From the NCBI GenBank assembly GCA_951799445.1, contig OX637287.1, forward strand, positions 54,527,724 through 54,591,723: a stretch of DNA of 64,000 nt, written 5' to 3'. The notes under the pieces were generated by a model, which saw only the letters and a program-made list of their open reading frames with translations, had not been told where the DNA came from and searched no databases. Position 1 is the first letter of the stretch, and each line of letters opens with the position of its first letter. Shown in pieces: positions 13,195-24,598 of the stretch. Position numbers and translations under genes: made by a program. The DNA is from Pseudisothecium myosuroides. Lineage: Eukaryota; Streptophyta; Bryopsida; Hypnales; Lembophyllaceae.

Positions 13195-14951
13195 ATGGGG
13201 TTGATACAGATATGGGCTTCGACCGCGCTTCGCTGCTGTGTGGTGCTCTGTTGGTTTGCGGTGACAAATGAAGCGCAAGTGGGGCAGTTGAAGCTGAGCA
13301 CTCAGTTCTATGGCCATAGCTGTCCGGGACTCGACCAGGTGGTGTCTTCCACGATGGCCCGGCACTTGCAACAAGACATCACCTCTGGAGCTCCTCTTCT
13401 TCGCATGTTTTTCCACGATTGTGCTGTCAATGTACGCCATTCTCATCCGCACTCTCAATTAGCTGCATTGTTCACCGAAAAATCGTCCCATCGAAAAAAA
13501 CAGTGAGGGCTTCCAATTCTATACTGGAAATGATTTTCATGCTGCAATGAGGTCAATTACCGGTAATTTGAAGTAATGGTAATCTTTACGAAGTTTGCAA
13601 ACCCGCGAGTGCGATACCAGTCGTTGTAGAGATAGTCGAGGAATCATGACCAAATCCCCTGTTTCGACATAATTCGCTTGCACCACCACGCAATCAGTGA
13701 AGCTTCGATTGAGTGAGTGAGTGGCGAAGAGATTAATGTCAGGACATAACTTACGTGGTGCTCTGTCTGTCTGTCTGTCTGTGCAGGGCTGTGATGGGTC
13801 AGTGCTGATTGCTTCCACCCCTGACAACGTTGCGGAACGTGATGCGGTGCCCAACTTGACAGTGCGAGGGTACGACATTGTCGACGAAATAAAGGGCCAG
13901 GTGGAGGCAACGTGTCCGGGCGTTGTGTCCTGTGCCGACATCATCGCCCTTGCAAGTCGTGACGCAGTCGTGCAGGTAAACAATTCCTATCGCACAGAGC
14001 AGCATTGAACTTCATTTCCGCACTCATCTGTTGCAAACTTGCAAAACATCAAAACGCATTTGAAGAACTTATGAATTTCATGATCAACGGACATTCACCC
14101 AATTCTATGCGTATATTTCTTCTTTTCCCAGGCTGGAGGGCCAACGTGGACAGTGGAGCTTGGCCGAAGAGATGGCCGTGCCTCCTTAGCGTCTCAAGCT
14201 ACGAGCTTGCTGCCGTCTTCGCAATCCACGGCCGAGTCTCTGATCACCCAATTTGCCGCGCTTGGGCTGACTCCTCGCGACATGGCCACTTTGTCAGGTA
14301 ATCAATGACGCTCCCATTTCCAGTTTCAAGACACAGAATGGGTCGATAAGTCTAAAATTGGTGGCATTCACACTGGCCAGTTTAACGAACAATTAAGTTT
14401 GTTGAAATGAAAACTCAACACTAGAAATAGAGTTTTGAGTTCAATGACATCCTTGACCTGACAAATATTGAACTCACGATTTGTCACTCATACAACTACA
14501 CGTCGCTGATTCGTTTGTTTGCAATGCATTGGAATGAATGGCAGGTGCACACACATTCGGCAGAGTGCATTGCGCACAAGTGGCCAGGCGATTCTTCGGA
14601 TTCAACAACACGACAGGATTCGACCCTCTGCTGTCAGCCACTTACGCCAACAGGCTGCGCACCATGTGCCCGCAACCAGTGGACGGCACGTCCCGCATCC
14701 CCACGGAGCCCATCACGCCGGACCGATTCGACGAGAATTATTACACGGCGGTGCTGCAGAACCAGGGCATTCTCACCTCCGACTCGTCCTTGCTCGTCAA
14801 TGTGAAAACGGGACGCTATGTGTCGGAGTACGCCGGTAACCGCGCCGTCTTCTTCGAGCGCTTCACTGCCGCCATGCTCAAAATGGGCCGGGTAGGCGTG
14901 AAGTTGGGATCCGACGGGGAGATCCGTAGAGTGTGCTCTGCTGTAAACTGA
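13195..14951 (+). CDS. class III secretory peroxidase
   Basis: Haem peroxidase of the plant secretory pathway (EC 1.11.1.7). It oxidises phenolics with H2O2 in wall or vacuole, for example in lignin cross-linking and ROS control. Four exons (13195-13431, 13787-13975, 14132-14297, 14545-14951) join in phase to 332 aa, normal for the family. The first ATG ([10 protein letters not shown]) begins a hydrophobic signal peptide ending near NEAQ, residue 28. Distal haem site LLRMFFHDC has the catalytic Arg and His at about residue 74, followed by GCDGSVL (calcium site) and [19 protein letters not shown] and the proximal-His motif [12 protein letters not shown] (His about 200) follow. Conserved disulfide cysteines are present. 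Three introns at usual positions support a functional gene. Substrate and member number cannot be told. Confidence 0.95.
13761..13784 (+). repeat. TCTG microsatellite forming an intron 3' splice tract
   Basis: About five TCTG units end directly at the CAG acceptor of peroxidase exon 2 (13787). The microsatellite therefore serves as the pyrimidine-rich tract of intron 1. Confidence 0.8.
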
Positions 14952-16375
14952 TCGACATTCACAATAAGTTACCACTCTCAAAAGACATTATACACTCTGA
15001 CCTCCTTAATCTGATTGCCTAGGGGATTGTCGTAACAACAGTCAAATATATAGTTTGAATGTGTGATAAGATCGAGTGCTACACTCAATGATAGTGTGGT
15101 AATTGTGCAGGATATTCAGGAAGTCACATTAGAGAAGGTCAGAATATAGAGGTCTGGGTGTATTTTGAGTACAAAGTATATATGTATTATCTGATTTAGG
15201 TCGAAATTAATACTCACAGAATGTGGACCACGATCTTAACACTGAATTAAGAAGTTCGAGTTTTGTAAAGATTGGAGCTCGCCCTCAAGATTTTTTTTGC
15301 TCTGGCGGGTTGCGCGCCTTCAACCACATGGCATTTGAAAAGTCTTTCAACGTCGATTCATTCAACTACAAGTAAATTAGCTCCCAGTTTATTAGTGAAT
15401 CTGGCTTCTGGCTAGCTTCTGACTCCCCAACTGAAGTATAACGGGCAGTGGGACCTGGATTGTATCGAAGGACTGACTGCAGTCTAAGGGAAAAAAGAAA
15501 GGAAGAGACTTGCGAGCAGGTATTGCAAGCAGAAGAAAAATTCCAGTCCCTGTCTAGGGAAGCGTGAAACCAGTCAGAGTCGGTTCGTTTCATCAGACCC
15601 CACACCAACGTCCACAGTCCTCAAACCAGTGGGACTGTGGGGAGAGAGCACTGTAGAGTACAGGAATTGCAGGACGGACAGACACTCCTGAAGAATACCA
15701 GCGGTTTGGAAATTGTTCTTCAAAGGTGACGAAAGAGGTTGGTTCATCAGTAATGTACCTGCAACTTGACTGGTGTGCTTGTCGCAATTAAACTGTACAT
15801 TTAAGTATTTTCCAAGCCGCTGTGAAGCTGCATTTCATGTGGAACATATATTGTACCAACCACCTACCCCCTGAGCTTTTTCTGAGCAGTCTGACTGATC
15901 TCGTTGAATTGGAATGTGCGTGATTTCTCATGCGGTGATGAGTTTCTGCAACACGATTCTCCTCACTTGCAGCGGAACTTGCGTGAAGGAGTTCAAATGC
16001 AATAGAAAAGTATCAAGAAACTTGCATGTTGCAAGCACCAGACTGAATTATAGTCGTATTAGCGAAGAAGGGGAGATAAGTTAGCATCATCACCTAGGAA
16101 ATTAGTGTAACTACAATTTTTTTTTTTTTTTTTTTTTTGTGGGAGTTGGTACAATCCAGTAATCTTTCAATCTGCACTAATTTAATATAGTGTGATTTTT
16201 GGTTAATTGGTGTCACAACACTATTACAACAAATCACTTTAGAGTTACCGGCCAAAGACTATGTGGTGAACTGAAGGTGAAGATTCAAAAAGCAACCACA
16301 ACAAGCAAAATCAAGTTATATTGTAACTTTTTTTTAAATCACTTGCCAATAAGATCCAATAAAAATATTTTTTAT
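14952..16375. other. downstream of the peroxidase, no recognised gene
   Basis: Short frames only. A T homopolymer of about 22 bases lies near 16117-16138. Nothing else is recognised. Confidence 0.45.
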
Positions 16376-16393
16376 TTAACCCCTAAAGTTTTT
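16376..16393 (+). mobile_element. solitary TTAA-CCCCTAAAG terminus
   Basis: TTAACCCCTAAAG matches the left ends of the TTAA-flanked elements elsewhere in the window. It lies about 0.5 kb from a piggyBac transposase relic, on the side of that gene's C-terminus, so it may be one end of the parent element. A matching right end was not found; AGATAGGGGTAACA near 18934 is too weak to claim. Confidence 0.45.
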
Positions 16394-16879
16394 GGACTAT
16401 GTTTTCTCTTGAAGTCACAAAATTGCTATTTACTTCTTTTATGAGAGAATTTTGGAATTTTTTTTTCCAACTTTATACAAAGTTTGAAGCTGAAAAGTTT
16501 GATTGAAGTAGGATACAAAAATCTTTCAATCACTAATAGTCTACTAGGGTGGAAATACATTAGCTAATATTTGTTCATTATTTTTAACTCAATTTTTTTT
16601 CTTAGACACTCTATACAATAGAACTGAAGGTGAAGATTAAATGCTTACATGGATACAAAATCATAGTGTCCATCATTTAGCAATGAAAATTCTCACATCA
16701 ACATGCTCATTTACTGTCTCATGTCAAGGTAGAAGATTGATATGATACCCAATTGAAAAAAAAACTTCCTAAAACATATGTTGTACTTTCGGCAAAATGT
16801 ATGGGTCTTGGTTTTTCCATGATTGCACATTACACATGCCATGCACAAGGTGGAAACAAGTGAGTAGCAATAGCCATTG

Positions 16880-17495
16880 GTAGGAGGTGGTAGAAATTAT
16901 TTTTTCTTCTCCCAATTCAAAGAAGCTATACACATAATGTCATCCCAAATTGTTGATGTGTCATGGGCTTTATAGGAACTTTACCGTGTTTGTAGTCATC
17001 CAAATATATTATGAATATGTTTACAATGGTCATGTCCAAAAGAAAATTAAGACACAGTGCCACTACTTGTAAGATTGGTTTTGGCAACAATAACAAGTTT
17101 AGAGTTGGTTTGCAATGTCAAAGTCATGCCTGTATTTTGTATATCACAAGCGAAATGGGAGAAAAATAAAGTTATTATTTCGGGTTGCTCTATTTTGCCT
17201 CGATACTTTTGCAATGGGATATTCACAAGGAAATTGCAAAGGCTTTGTAGTCTTCAAAAGAGGTAGTACCATATGCTTTTTTTTCCCCATAATACAACCC
17301 ATTCTCCTTGACTATTTATACATTGTCTACTCTAATGTCCATTGAGTGCTTCTACTAAAAGAATGGGTGTCTTTCAATGACAAGGAAATTTCTACGCATT
17401 TGTCCTTTAAAGTGCCAGTGGCATAAATTCCCTTCTCTAATAAATCCTTGAAAAGACGGATGGATGCAAAATAGTCGTTCATGGCCACGGCATTA
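16880..17495 (-). pseudogene. decayed piggyBac-type transposase (C-terminal half)
   Basis: Minus-strand reading gives pieces of a piggyBac transposase (DDE_Tnp_1_7 type) in shifting frames. From about 17492 down to 17340 a frame reads MNDYFASIRLFKDLLEKG then IYATGT, the family's DN(Y/F)F-S-LF-LL-GIYATGT block after the catalytic core. Near 17130-17060 another frame reads YTKY..FDIANQL, then CQ.QSYKWWH, equivalent to the family's EYNKYMGGVD..DQ and KWW-motifs. From about 17055 to 16930 a third frame reads LLDMTIVNIFIIYLDDYKHG and then MTHQQF, equivalent to the C-terminal LLD..IVNAYI and MTHL.FR blocks. Stops and at least two frame changes show it is dead. The N-terminal half was not found. The related terminus at 16376 supports a common element. 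Confidence 0.7.
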
Positions 17496-18849
17496 ATTTA
17501 TTTTTGGATTTTGATACAATGTGGAAGTCCATCCTAAAGTAGATAGGCCCAAAAAAATTTCCAACTCAATTGCACCCCCTACTCTGATGTCTACTTTTGC
17601 TCTATTGCATTCCAATGTAGAATAAATTACATTCAAGTTTACATTATGACAAATCAAGTTTGAAATTGGAGATGAAAGGGTTGGAATTCCCCAGCCTTCG
17701 TGGCTTGGCTGCTTTGTAATGTGATTTTTTTGTAATGCAATGATTCGCGCCATTTGTTCAAAAAAAAAGGAGGGTTGGAATTGGGTTGAAAAGTGTCAAT
17801 AATTTTACAAATTCTATAAATACAACCATGTGGTTTATACACATGACAATAATTTCATTTATTATTCTACAATCTTAAGGAACCTTGGGTACGTAGGGTC
17901 TTCGACATTGAAATGGCTCAGAGGACGTTTTTTTATTATATCAAATTAAAAAGACCAAAAAGTTGGGCGAAGACCAAATAAAATAAAAAAAAGATGTAGA
18001 AAATGTTGGATTGTATATTTATTATGAAAAAACTTCATAGTATATATGAAAAAATGAATCACCTATGCATAGTTTTCAAAATCCATTCAAGAAGTTCCCT
18101 CCTTGAATAAAACTAAAAGTCATTTGCAATGCTTTATTCTTAATAAAAAAATTATTATTTTTATTAAAAATCCCAAAAAATTGTGTAGCTTGGCCTATAA
18201 TACATGTATAATTTGAAAATATATATAATTAGTTTTTTAATGTTGTTATTGTCCTCAAAGAATATTCATTTCGTGTATATAATTGCATTTTTGGATTCCT
18301 TGTTAAAAGGACTACAAGAATTTTCTACTTTAAAGCAAATTATAATCCTTGAGATTGGACTAAAATGCATTATAAGTGATTATAATCAAGGCCATATAAT
18401 ACAAGAGTTGCGTAGCCAAGGAGGGAATGTTTTTGGATTGTCATTGCAACCATGTAAAAAATCAACGGAGCTATATTAGTTTCCAAATCATTGAGAATTG
18501 TGTCATTAAGGATGACAATTGGAAGCCATATCTTTTTGCTTTGACCACCTATATTTTTTCTTTCAAAAAGAAGTTGGCCAAAACATAAAGAATATTTTAC
18601 ACTTGTGCTACTTTTTTTACCAAAAATTTGCTCATTGCACAATGCTCATCACAAGCACATTGAAATTATTGCATTTGATTAAATTTTTTTACCCATTTTC
18701 ATAACTTTTCATTCATTTGATCCCATTTTCATCCACTTGAATATCATTTGCTTACATCATAAGTAAATTGTTTTTGTTCTTTGAAACTTCCACAATTTCT
18801 AATCCTCAAACCATTCAACATTCTCATTCAATTTAATTCAACTAAGGTA
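17496..18849. other. AT-rich stretch without a recognised gene
   Basis: Could hold the N-terminal half of the transposase relic, but no frame is recognisable. Frames at 17493-17753 and 18370-18642 on the minus strand have no domain I can name. Confidence 0.35.
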
Positions 18850-18976
18850 GTCTGCTCCTAAAGGGACCACTGAAGCCTACCTAACTCATCATTGACAGTA
18901 ATAGATATTTCAAACAACATGTCACTTGTTCCTAGATAGGGGTAACATTTAGAATACGGTCGCTTTTAGAGCAGAC
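18850..18976. mobile_element. 127-bp foldback element with GTCTGCTC ends
   Basis: Left end GTCTGCTCCTAAAGGGACC pairs with right end CGGTCGCTTTTAGAGCAGAC. A TA flanks each side (18848-18849 and 18977-18978). It is immediately followed by the AGGTAGGAGG element at 18977, and preceded by a partial TAAGG-TAG, suggesting insertion at a TA within that element's border. It is non-coding. Confidence 0.5.
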
Positions 18977-19293
18977 TAAGGTAGGAGGTCCAGAAATGGA
19001 GCATCTAAGCGCTGAAGCTGAATTTTGGGGAGGTAAAACATCTTGAAATATTTTTCAGTAAATTTTCCTTGAAAGACAATTGGTATTGAAATCTAACCCA
19101 AGTCGTTTCATATTTTTTGGACCTTTGTGGAATTAGTTACAAATTTTTGAAGTTGGAAAAAAGTGGTCATTTGTGGTCATCAAAATGGACCACCTCCAAA
19201 AATGTGCATAGGTGGTACATTGGAGAAAGTAAAATGTACCTCTGAGTCATGTTCCATTTTAATGCTCGCTCCGTTTTACAGCCTCCTACCTTA
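18977..19293. mobile_element. AGGTAGGAGG-ended MITE, copy 3
   Basis: Left end TAAGGTAGGAGGTCCAG, right end CAGCCTCCTACCTTA, 317 bp. The interior matches copy 1 (9354-9675) in inverse orientation through AAAACATCTTGAAATATTTT and GTCGTTTCATATTTTTTGG. There is no coding potential. Confidence 0.75.
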
Positions 19294-20527
19294 CTTACCT
19301 TATGTCAAAGCCGACCTTGATGGGAGTTAGGATATCTACCCTTTTGTATTCTGCTCACATGTAAGATAAGCATTAGGACTTGGTGTCAACGTGGGGCACG
19401 GTCCAGAATAGGAAATCAGCCCAAGCAACAGCCCATAATTGTGACACTGGAGTGAGTCATCAGTAAGCTGAAATCTACCCATGGGAACTTTCATGGTAAT
19501 TAATTAATTAATTAATTAATTAATTTTTGGAACTTTCATGGTAAATTTTGTTAGTTGATGGACTTGCATGGCACACACTCCATACTATCCCGGTCTCTTT
19601 GATGGATTTTGTATTGTGGGTATGCTAACCACACACAAAGGGAACCAATGGGAACAAGAATTTGAGAAAGTGCACCCCCCTTTTTATTCAATCCAGGGCC
19701 CAAATGATTGGGACCCAGCCCAAACTGGGCCACATACTGTAACGTTTCAACGGTGAGGGTCGAGCCCGGAACCAGCCTCGGGTGCCACCTTATCGTCAAA
19801 GACGGCGACGGACCTCCCCCCGAGCCGAAAAATCGTCAAACCTGACTCCGAAGCAAAATCGGGGAAAGGCTCGGCACCGAGGGTGGAGGCTCGGCAGTCG
19901 CCTCCTTCCCTCCCTCCCTCCCTCCCTCCCGCTGTGTTTGCTTGAGTTCTGATCGGAGGCTGCTGCTCCTCACGCTGCTGTTTAAAACTGGCTTGCGGGG
20001 GCTAAGAATTGCCGTGTTCCTTGTTCGTGTCAAAATTGAGGTACTCTGGCGTTTTGCTTTTCTCTGTTTTTCCTGTGTCGCGCGCTCCGGAGTGGAGAAT
20101 TTTGGAAGGTTCTTTGCATTTTGAGGACGGCTGTGTTGTTTTTCCTGTGAATGTGCATTCGTTTTTTGCTGTCTGCGCGCTGAGGTTGCGATCGGCTGTT
20201 GCGCCTCGGGGAGGTAAATTTTAGGAGCGGTGTTGAGCGATAGGAGGATTTTTTTGTCTCGTATTGACTCCTTTTGGTCAGGACGAACTTCGTTGTAGAT
20301 TGTTGTTGTTCGTTTAGTTATTGTTTTGTGTGACAATTAGGAGCTTGTTTTTGAACTCTGACTGAAATTGATTTCGAAAGAGTAAATATAACATGAAGCC
20401 TAAAAAAACGATCGGTCGGAACCTTTAATTGTTTTCATTATGTGACTTATTTTTCTGGATGTATCTCGCATAATGTGCACAGGTGAGAACGAGATCTGAG
20501 AAAGGGAATATTGGTAAGCTCGCAGCC
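19294..20527 (+). promoter_or_regulatory. upstream region and 5' leader of the FBPase gene
   Basis: No gene is recognised. The segment from about 19750 is GC-richer and has a (CCCT)n tract at 19901-19930, of the kind often seen in plant core promoters and leaders. CACAG at about 20482 just before the coding exon could be the acceptor of a 5'-UTR intron, but the donor was not identified. Confidence 0.4.
19497..19525. repeat. TTAA/TAAT microsatellite between 16-bp direct repeats
   Basis: About seven TAAT units lie between two copies of GGAACTTTCATGGTAA (19484-19499 and 19529-19544). Confidence 0.85.
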
Positions 20528-23500
20528 ATGGATCACGCTGCCGATGCCATGAGGACGGACTTGATGACTATCACGCGATTCGTGCTCAATGAACAGAGCA
20601 GGTTCCCAGAGGCTCGTGGTGATCTCACAATTCTCCTCAACAATATCGTACTTGGCTGCAAGTTCGTATGTTCATCAGTTAGCAAGGTACACTCATCTAT
20701 TTTGGAGACTTTGATTCCCAATTTCTGGGTATCCGCTAAGAATTTTGAGGCCTTTTCGGTTAAATTATACTGCATGGACAACAGAAGGAAAATAGTTGTA
20801 AAGAATTTTCTGCATTCTTGGCGAAATGGATGTAATCTGCTAAATTATTTTGAAGTTGAGGTCTTGTGCTGTTGTCGTCATGATTGCATTGTCTTCACGA
20901 AATAGGTTTGGAAGTTGTCATACGCTCACCGCAGAGCGTAGAGATACGTCGACTGCCGTGACGACTTTGTAATTGAAGCATGATACAATCATGCCTCACT
21001 TCAGCCGACGTCACGTCCGTTTTGTGAATTTCCAAATGCTCGATCTTTGATACTCTGGCAATTCATGCCTCTTTCCCTGAAGTCTAACAAGTCGTGTGGT
21101 GGTGCGCAGGCTGGATTGGCAAAACTGATTGGATTGGCAGGAGAGACAAATGTGCAGGTAATTTCTGTGCAAAATCGGTCCTTTGTGGTCATTATTAAAC
21201 TGTTCTGACGAAGAATCTGAACTTGATCCTGGTCTGGATGGAGGGAAGGCACATTTAGTGTTCTGACCAAGGCCTTCAATTATTCTGGCTTGTTCCATTA
21301 CTTGAAGCCAGAATAGCTGTCTAAGGCTCTCGTCAGAATACTAAATGTGCCTTTTGAATAGCTTCTTCCATTACATGAAATGAATTTTGGGAAGTTTTTC
21401 TGACGACAGCCCTAGACACTCTCAACTGCTGAGGCGGGGCGTGTGCAACAATTGATAGTGGATATTCCCAAAGGCCTCGTCGATGTGTGAGGAACTGCTT
21501 TGGGTTTTTTGGTGATTAAAAAAGAGAATTGACGGTGAAATCCTGACAAAGCGCTTTGTCGCATGAAGGTTTCGGTGGCATTCTGGATACCGCATAGGGT
21601 TATGCTGACCCTGTCATATTGACCTCGAAGATTGTTAATCTTGAGAGCCAGAAAAAGCAAGATGAATTTGACTTGGAGTTGTGAAATTGCAGGGGGAGGA
21701 GCAGAAAAAGCTTGATGTCTTGTCAAATGACGTCTTCATCAATGCTCTTGTGAGCAGTGGACGCACCGTAAGACTTCAAACTACACTAATTCCACCAGTG
21801 GTTCACCCATTGTCCTATCAGTGTGTTAGGTTACATTAATCTCTTAGAGCTCTTGACAAGGTATCTGTAGGTAGCGGGTTAGGTGGTAGTCAATGCTGCC
21901 CGAGGCGTCAGCAAGGTCTCTCAAAGTGATCCGTAATACCACATTTTCTTGATAATGGGATGTTCTCAATTCGTCCTTACTATCAGGCGTTACATACACG
22001 CATTGGGGTTTAGTCACATTCCATTGATTTTCGTTGCCTTAAAAAACTTCATCAGAACATATAGGTAGCTCATTTTGGAGAAGAATTTTATCATTTGGTT
22101 ATCATTTTCTGATTTTAATTGGTTATCATTTTTCATCTTTTTCTGTTGCAATTTCCTTATGATCGCTTTGTTGCAGAATGTCCTTGTATCTGAAGAGAAT
22201 GAAGAGGCAATTATTGTAGAGAAATCCAAGAGGGGAAGGTACTGCGTTGTGTTCGATCCACTGGATGGATCCTCCAACATCGATTGCGGCGTCTCCATCG
22301 GAACGGTAAATTGTCATTAAAAGTTCTCAGAATTTATTTCATTCATATATTTTCATGCATATAGATTCAGGCAGTGAAGAAAGTACCTTAGACATGCACC
22401 CCTATCTCTCGTCTCTAATATTTGTGTGTTTCATTCTGAGGTTTATTAATGGGATATAATTCCACTTAGCCGTTGCAGTACACTAGAACTCTTTAGACTG
22501 TTGGCTCATGGATGATTAATAAGTTTAAACATGGCAGAAGGTTAAGAAGACACGCACACCAGGTGCAGCTAACAGAGCTCTGAGTAATTTTGCGTATGCT
22601 CATTTATTACTTTTTACACTTGCGATTCAGATTTTTGGAATCTACATGCTCAAGGAGGGAGCCTCTGGCAAGGTTGAGGATGTTTTGCAGCCCGGCACTG
22701 CCATGCTTGCTGCAGGCTATTGTATGTATGGAAGCTCATGCACAGTAAGGATTTTACCTTCTGTCTTGTAAAAGGATTTAATTTTTGTCCATGTGTCTAG
22801 GGTCCTCGAAGTCACTTGAGGAATGAATTTCCAGAGGATTGTTCAGTGTGTAGTTCTATATGTTTTTAATTCTCAACCAAGCATGCGAATTAAGTAGCTG
22901 TATATTTTCTTCCTTAATTGTGAATGTCGGATTTGCACCGCTTGTATAACTGAATTCATTGTCACCCACGGTCCCGCTTAACAAAGTTTTTCTGTAGTTG
23001 GTCTTGAGTACAGGTGCAGGTGTCAATGGGTTTACCCTTGACCCTTCACTCGGAGAGTTCATTTTGACGCACCCGGACATCAAGGTATTGACTCTTGCAT
23101 GATACCCTACTTGCTACCTTGCATAAAGAGATTTTTCCATATCAGGTAGTCTTTAATGATGAAGCGAATGATCTTCTGTAATCCCTTGTCCCTTTTCTAT
23201 AGCCCAATATGAAAGAGCTGATCTCCTCTTCTCACGGATATGAAGATAATTTTATACTAATTATGTCCATAAATTCCTTGGAATTCGAGGGCAGCTACAT
23301 CACTATCCTGCGCTTCATTTCAGCAGCTTCCTAAATTTGATGGGTTTTTTCTACTTTGGCAGATTCCTAAGAAGGGAAAAATTTACTCCGTAAATGAAGG
23401 AAATGCCAAACATTGGGATCGACCTACAACTAAGTACGTTGAGAATGCTAAGTTCCCGAAGGATGGGGCATCACCCAAGTCTCTGCGATACATTGGAAGG

Positions 23501-24357
23501 TACTCTTTAACTCTCTGATAGTGATAAATTTCACGACCAGCAAATGCAATGAAGAATGCAAACCCGTACCTATCAAGGGATTGAAAAATTGAAGATTCTT
23601 TTTATTACATTGAGTTGTCGGGTGTAATGATAAGTTACCGCATTCCTGTTTTGATTCTTTGGTTGTGGGTGCATTTTCCCAGTATGGTAGCAGACGTCCA
23701 CAGAACTCTTCTATATGGTGGTATCTTTTTGTACCCTGGTGACCAGAAGAGTCCCAAGGGCAAGCTCAGGTACTAAACTCTCTTTCAGCTCTATTGCTGG
23801 TCTCCTGTTTACTTTCTCAAGTTAGACATTTTTACCAGTCATTGGATTGTGGCCATACTGCTTGCGCTTTTCACTTTCTAAAGATAATCGTGTTCAATCT
23901 TTCTCAGCAATGCAATCAAACAGCGTATTGATATTGTAATACAGGGTTCTATACGAGGTTTTCCCCATGTCTTTTTTGATGGAACAAGCTGGAGGTCAAG
24001 CTTTCACTGGCAAGAAACGAGTAAGTGCTTGACTTTTTAGGAGTTCATGCCTCGAGCGTATCTCAATTTTTGGAGTTATTTATTCCTGATATTATCTATA
24101 AAAACAAGGATTTTGTATAAGTTAACAAAGGCCCATTCTACAGGATAATTTTCCAGAGATGCATAGTCCTGTTGAAAGATGTCATCATTCATATGTGAAA
24201 TTGCATAAATGAGGCGTACTTCGAACTGATTACTCCGGTGCTTCTTCAGGCTCTTGAACTGGTCCCAGAGCACATCCACGACAGATCTCCCATTTTCTTG
24301 GGAAGCTATGACGATGTTGAGGAGATCAAGGCTTTGTATGCCGCTGAATCGGCCTAG
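20528..24357 (+). CDS. cFBP: cytosolic fructose-1,6-bisphosphatase
   Basis: Hydrolyses fructose-1,6-bisphosphate to fructose-6-phosphate and Pi (EC 3.1.3.11), the committed cytosolic step towards sucrose. Ten exons rebuild exactly: 20528-20686, 21110-21157, 21693-21767, 22177-22305, 22631-22744, 22998-23084, 23363-23499, 23683-23769, 23945-24020, 24250-24357. They give 339 aa, the usual length. The start [18 protein letters not shown] is the canonical cytosolic N-terminus; the frame is open further upstream but that is leader. The metal/phosphate site [13 protein letters not shown] lies at about 118-130, [11 protein letters not shown] and [11 protein letters not shown] follow, and the C-terminal domain has [18 protein letters not shown]. 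There is no transit peptide or plastid-type redox cysteine insertion, so it is not the chloroplast isoform. Inhibition by fructose-2,6-bisphosphate and AMP is expected from the family. Conservation is very high. Confidence 0.97.
21246..21353 (+). repeat. long imperfect hairpin in FBPase intron 2
   Basis: The left arm (21246-21291) starts AAGGCACATTTAGTGTTCTG and ends TATTCTGGCTT. The right arm (21304-21353) is its near complement, GAAGCCAGAATA through CAGAATACTAAATGTGCCTT. Arms are about 46-50 nt with few mismatches and a bulge, and the loop is about 12 nt. This is pre-miRNA-like geometry, but a foldback transposon is equally possible. It lies wholly in the intron (21158-21692). Confidence 0.6.
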
Positions 24358-24592
24358 TTGAATTGGAAGATGGCATGGCAGTATACCACCCAGCCGAGAG
24401 ATAGCTCTCCACTTTTCTAAACCGTGTAGAAATTTGGCTCTAAAGAGTAGGTTTCTCCCTCTTCGAGAGAACTTGTCAGGCTTGGTAATTTTTGTAAATC
24501 TATTTGTTCATGTGCGGGTATTTTGCCTATCATGAATGTGGGCGTGTAAACTCTCCCTCTGCACGCGCCTGTTTTCAAACGTAAAAACTTTG

Positions 24593-24598
24593 AATAAA
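24593..24598 (+). other. candidate polyadenylation signal of the FBPase gene
   Basis: AATAAA lies 236 bases after the stop codon in a T-rich 3' region, a plausible plant near-upstream element. Confidence 0.45.

Noticed and set aside
18934..18947. Right end for the element starting at 16376
   Set aside because: AGATAGGGGTAACA shares only the GGGGT core and lacks TTAA.
19497..19525. TTAA run as a piggyBac insertion hot spot
   Set aside because: No element end is adjacent; it is only a microsatellite.
20483..20527. Longer N-terminus for FBPase
   Set aside because: The canonical cytosolic start MDHAADA is at 20528; upstream sequence is not conserved-looking and lacks an ATG.
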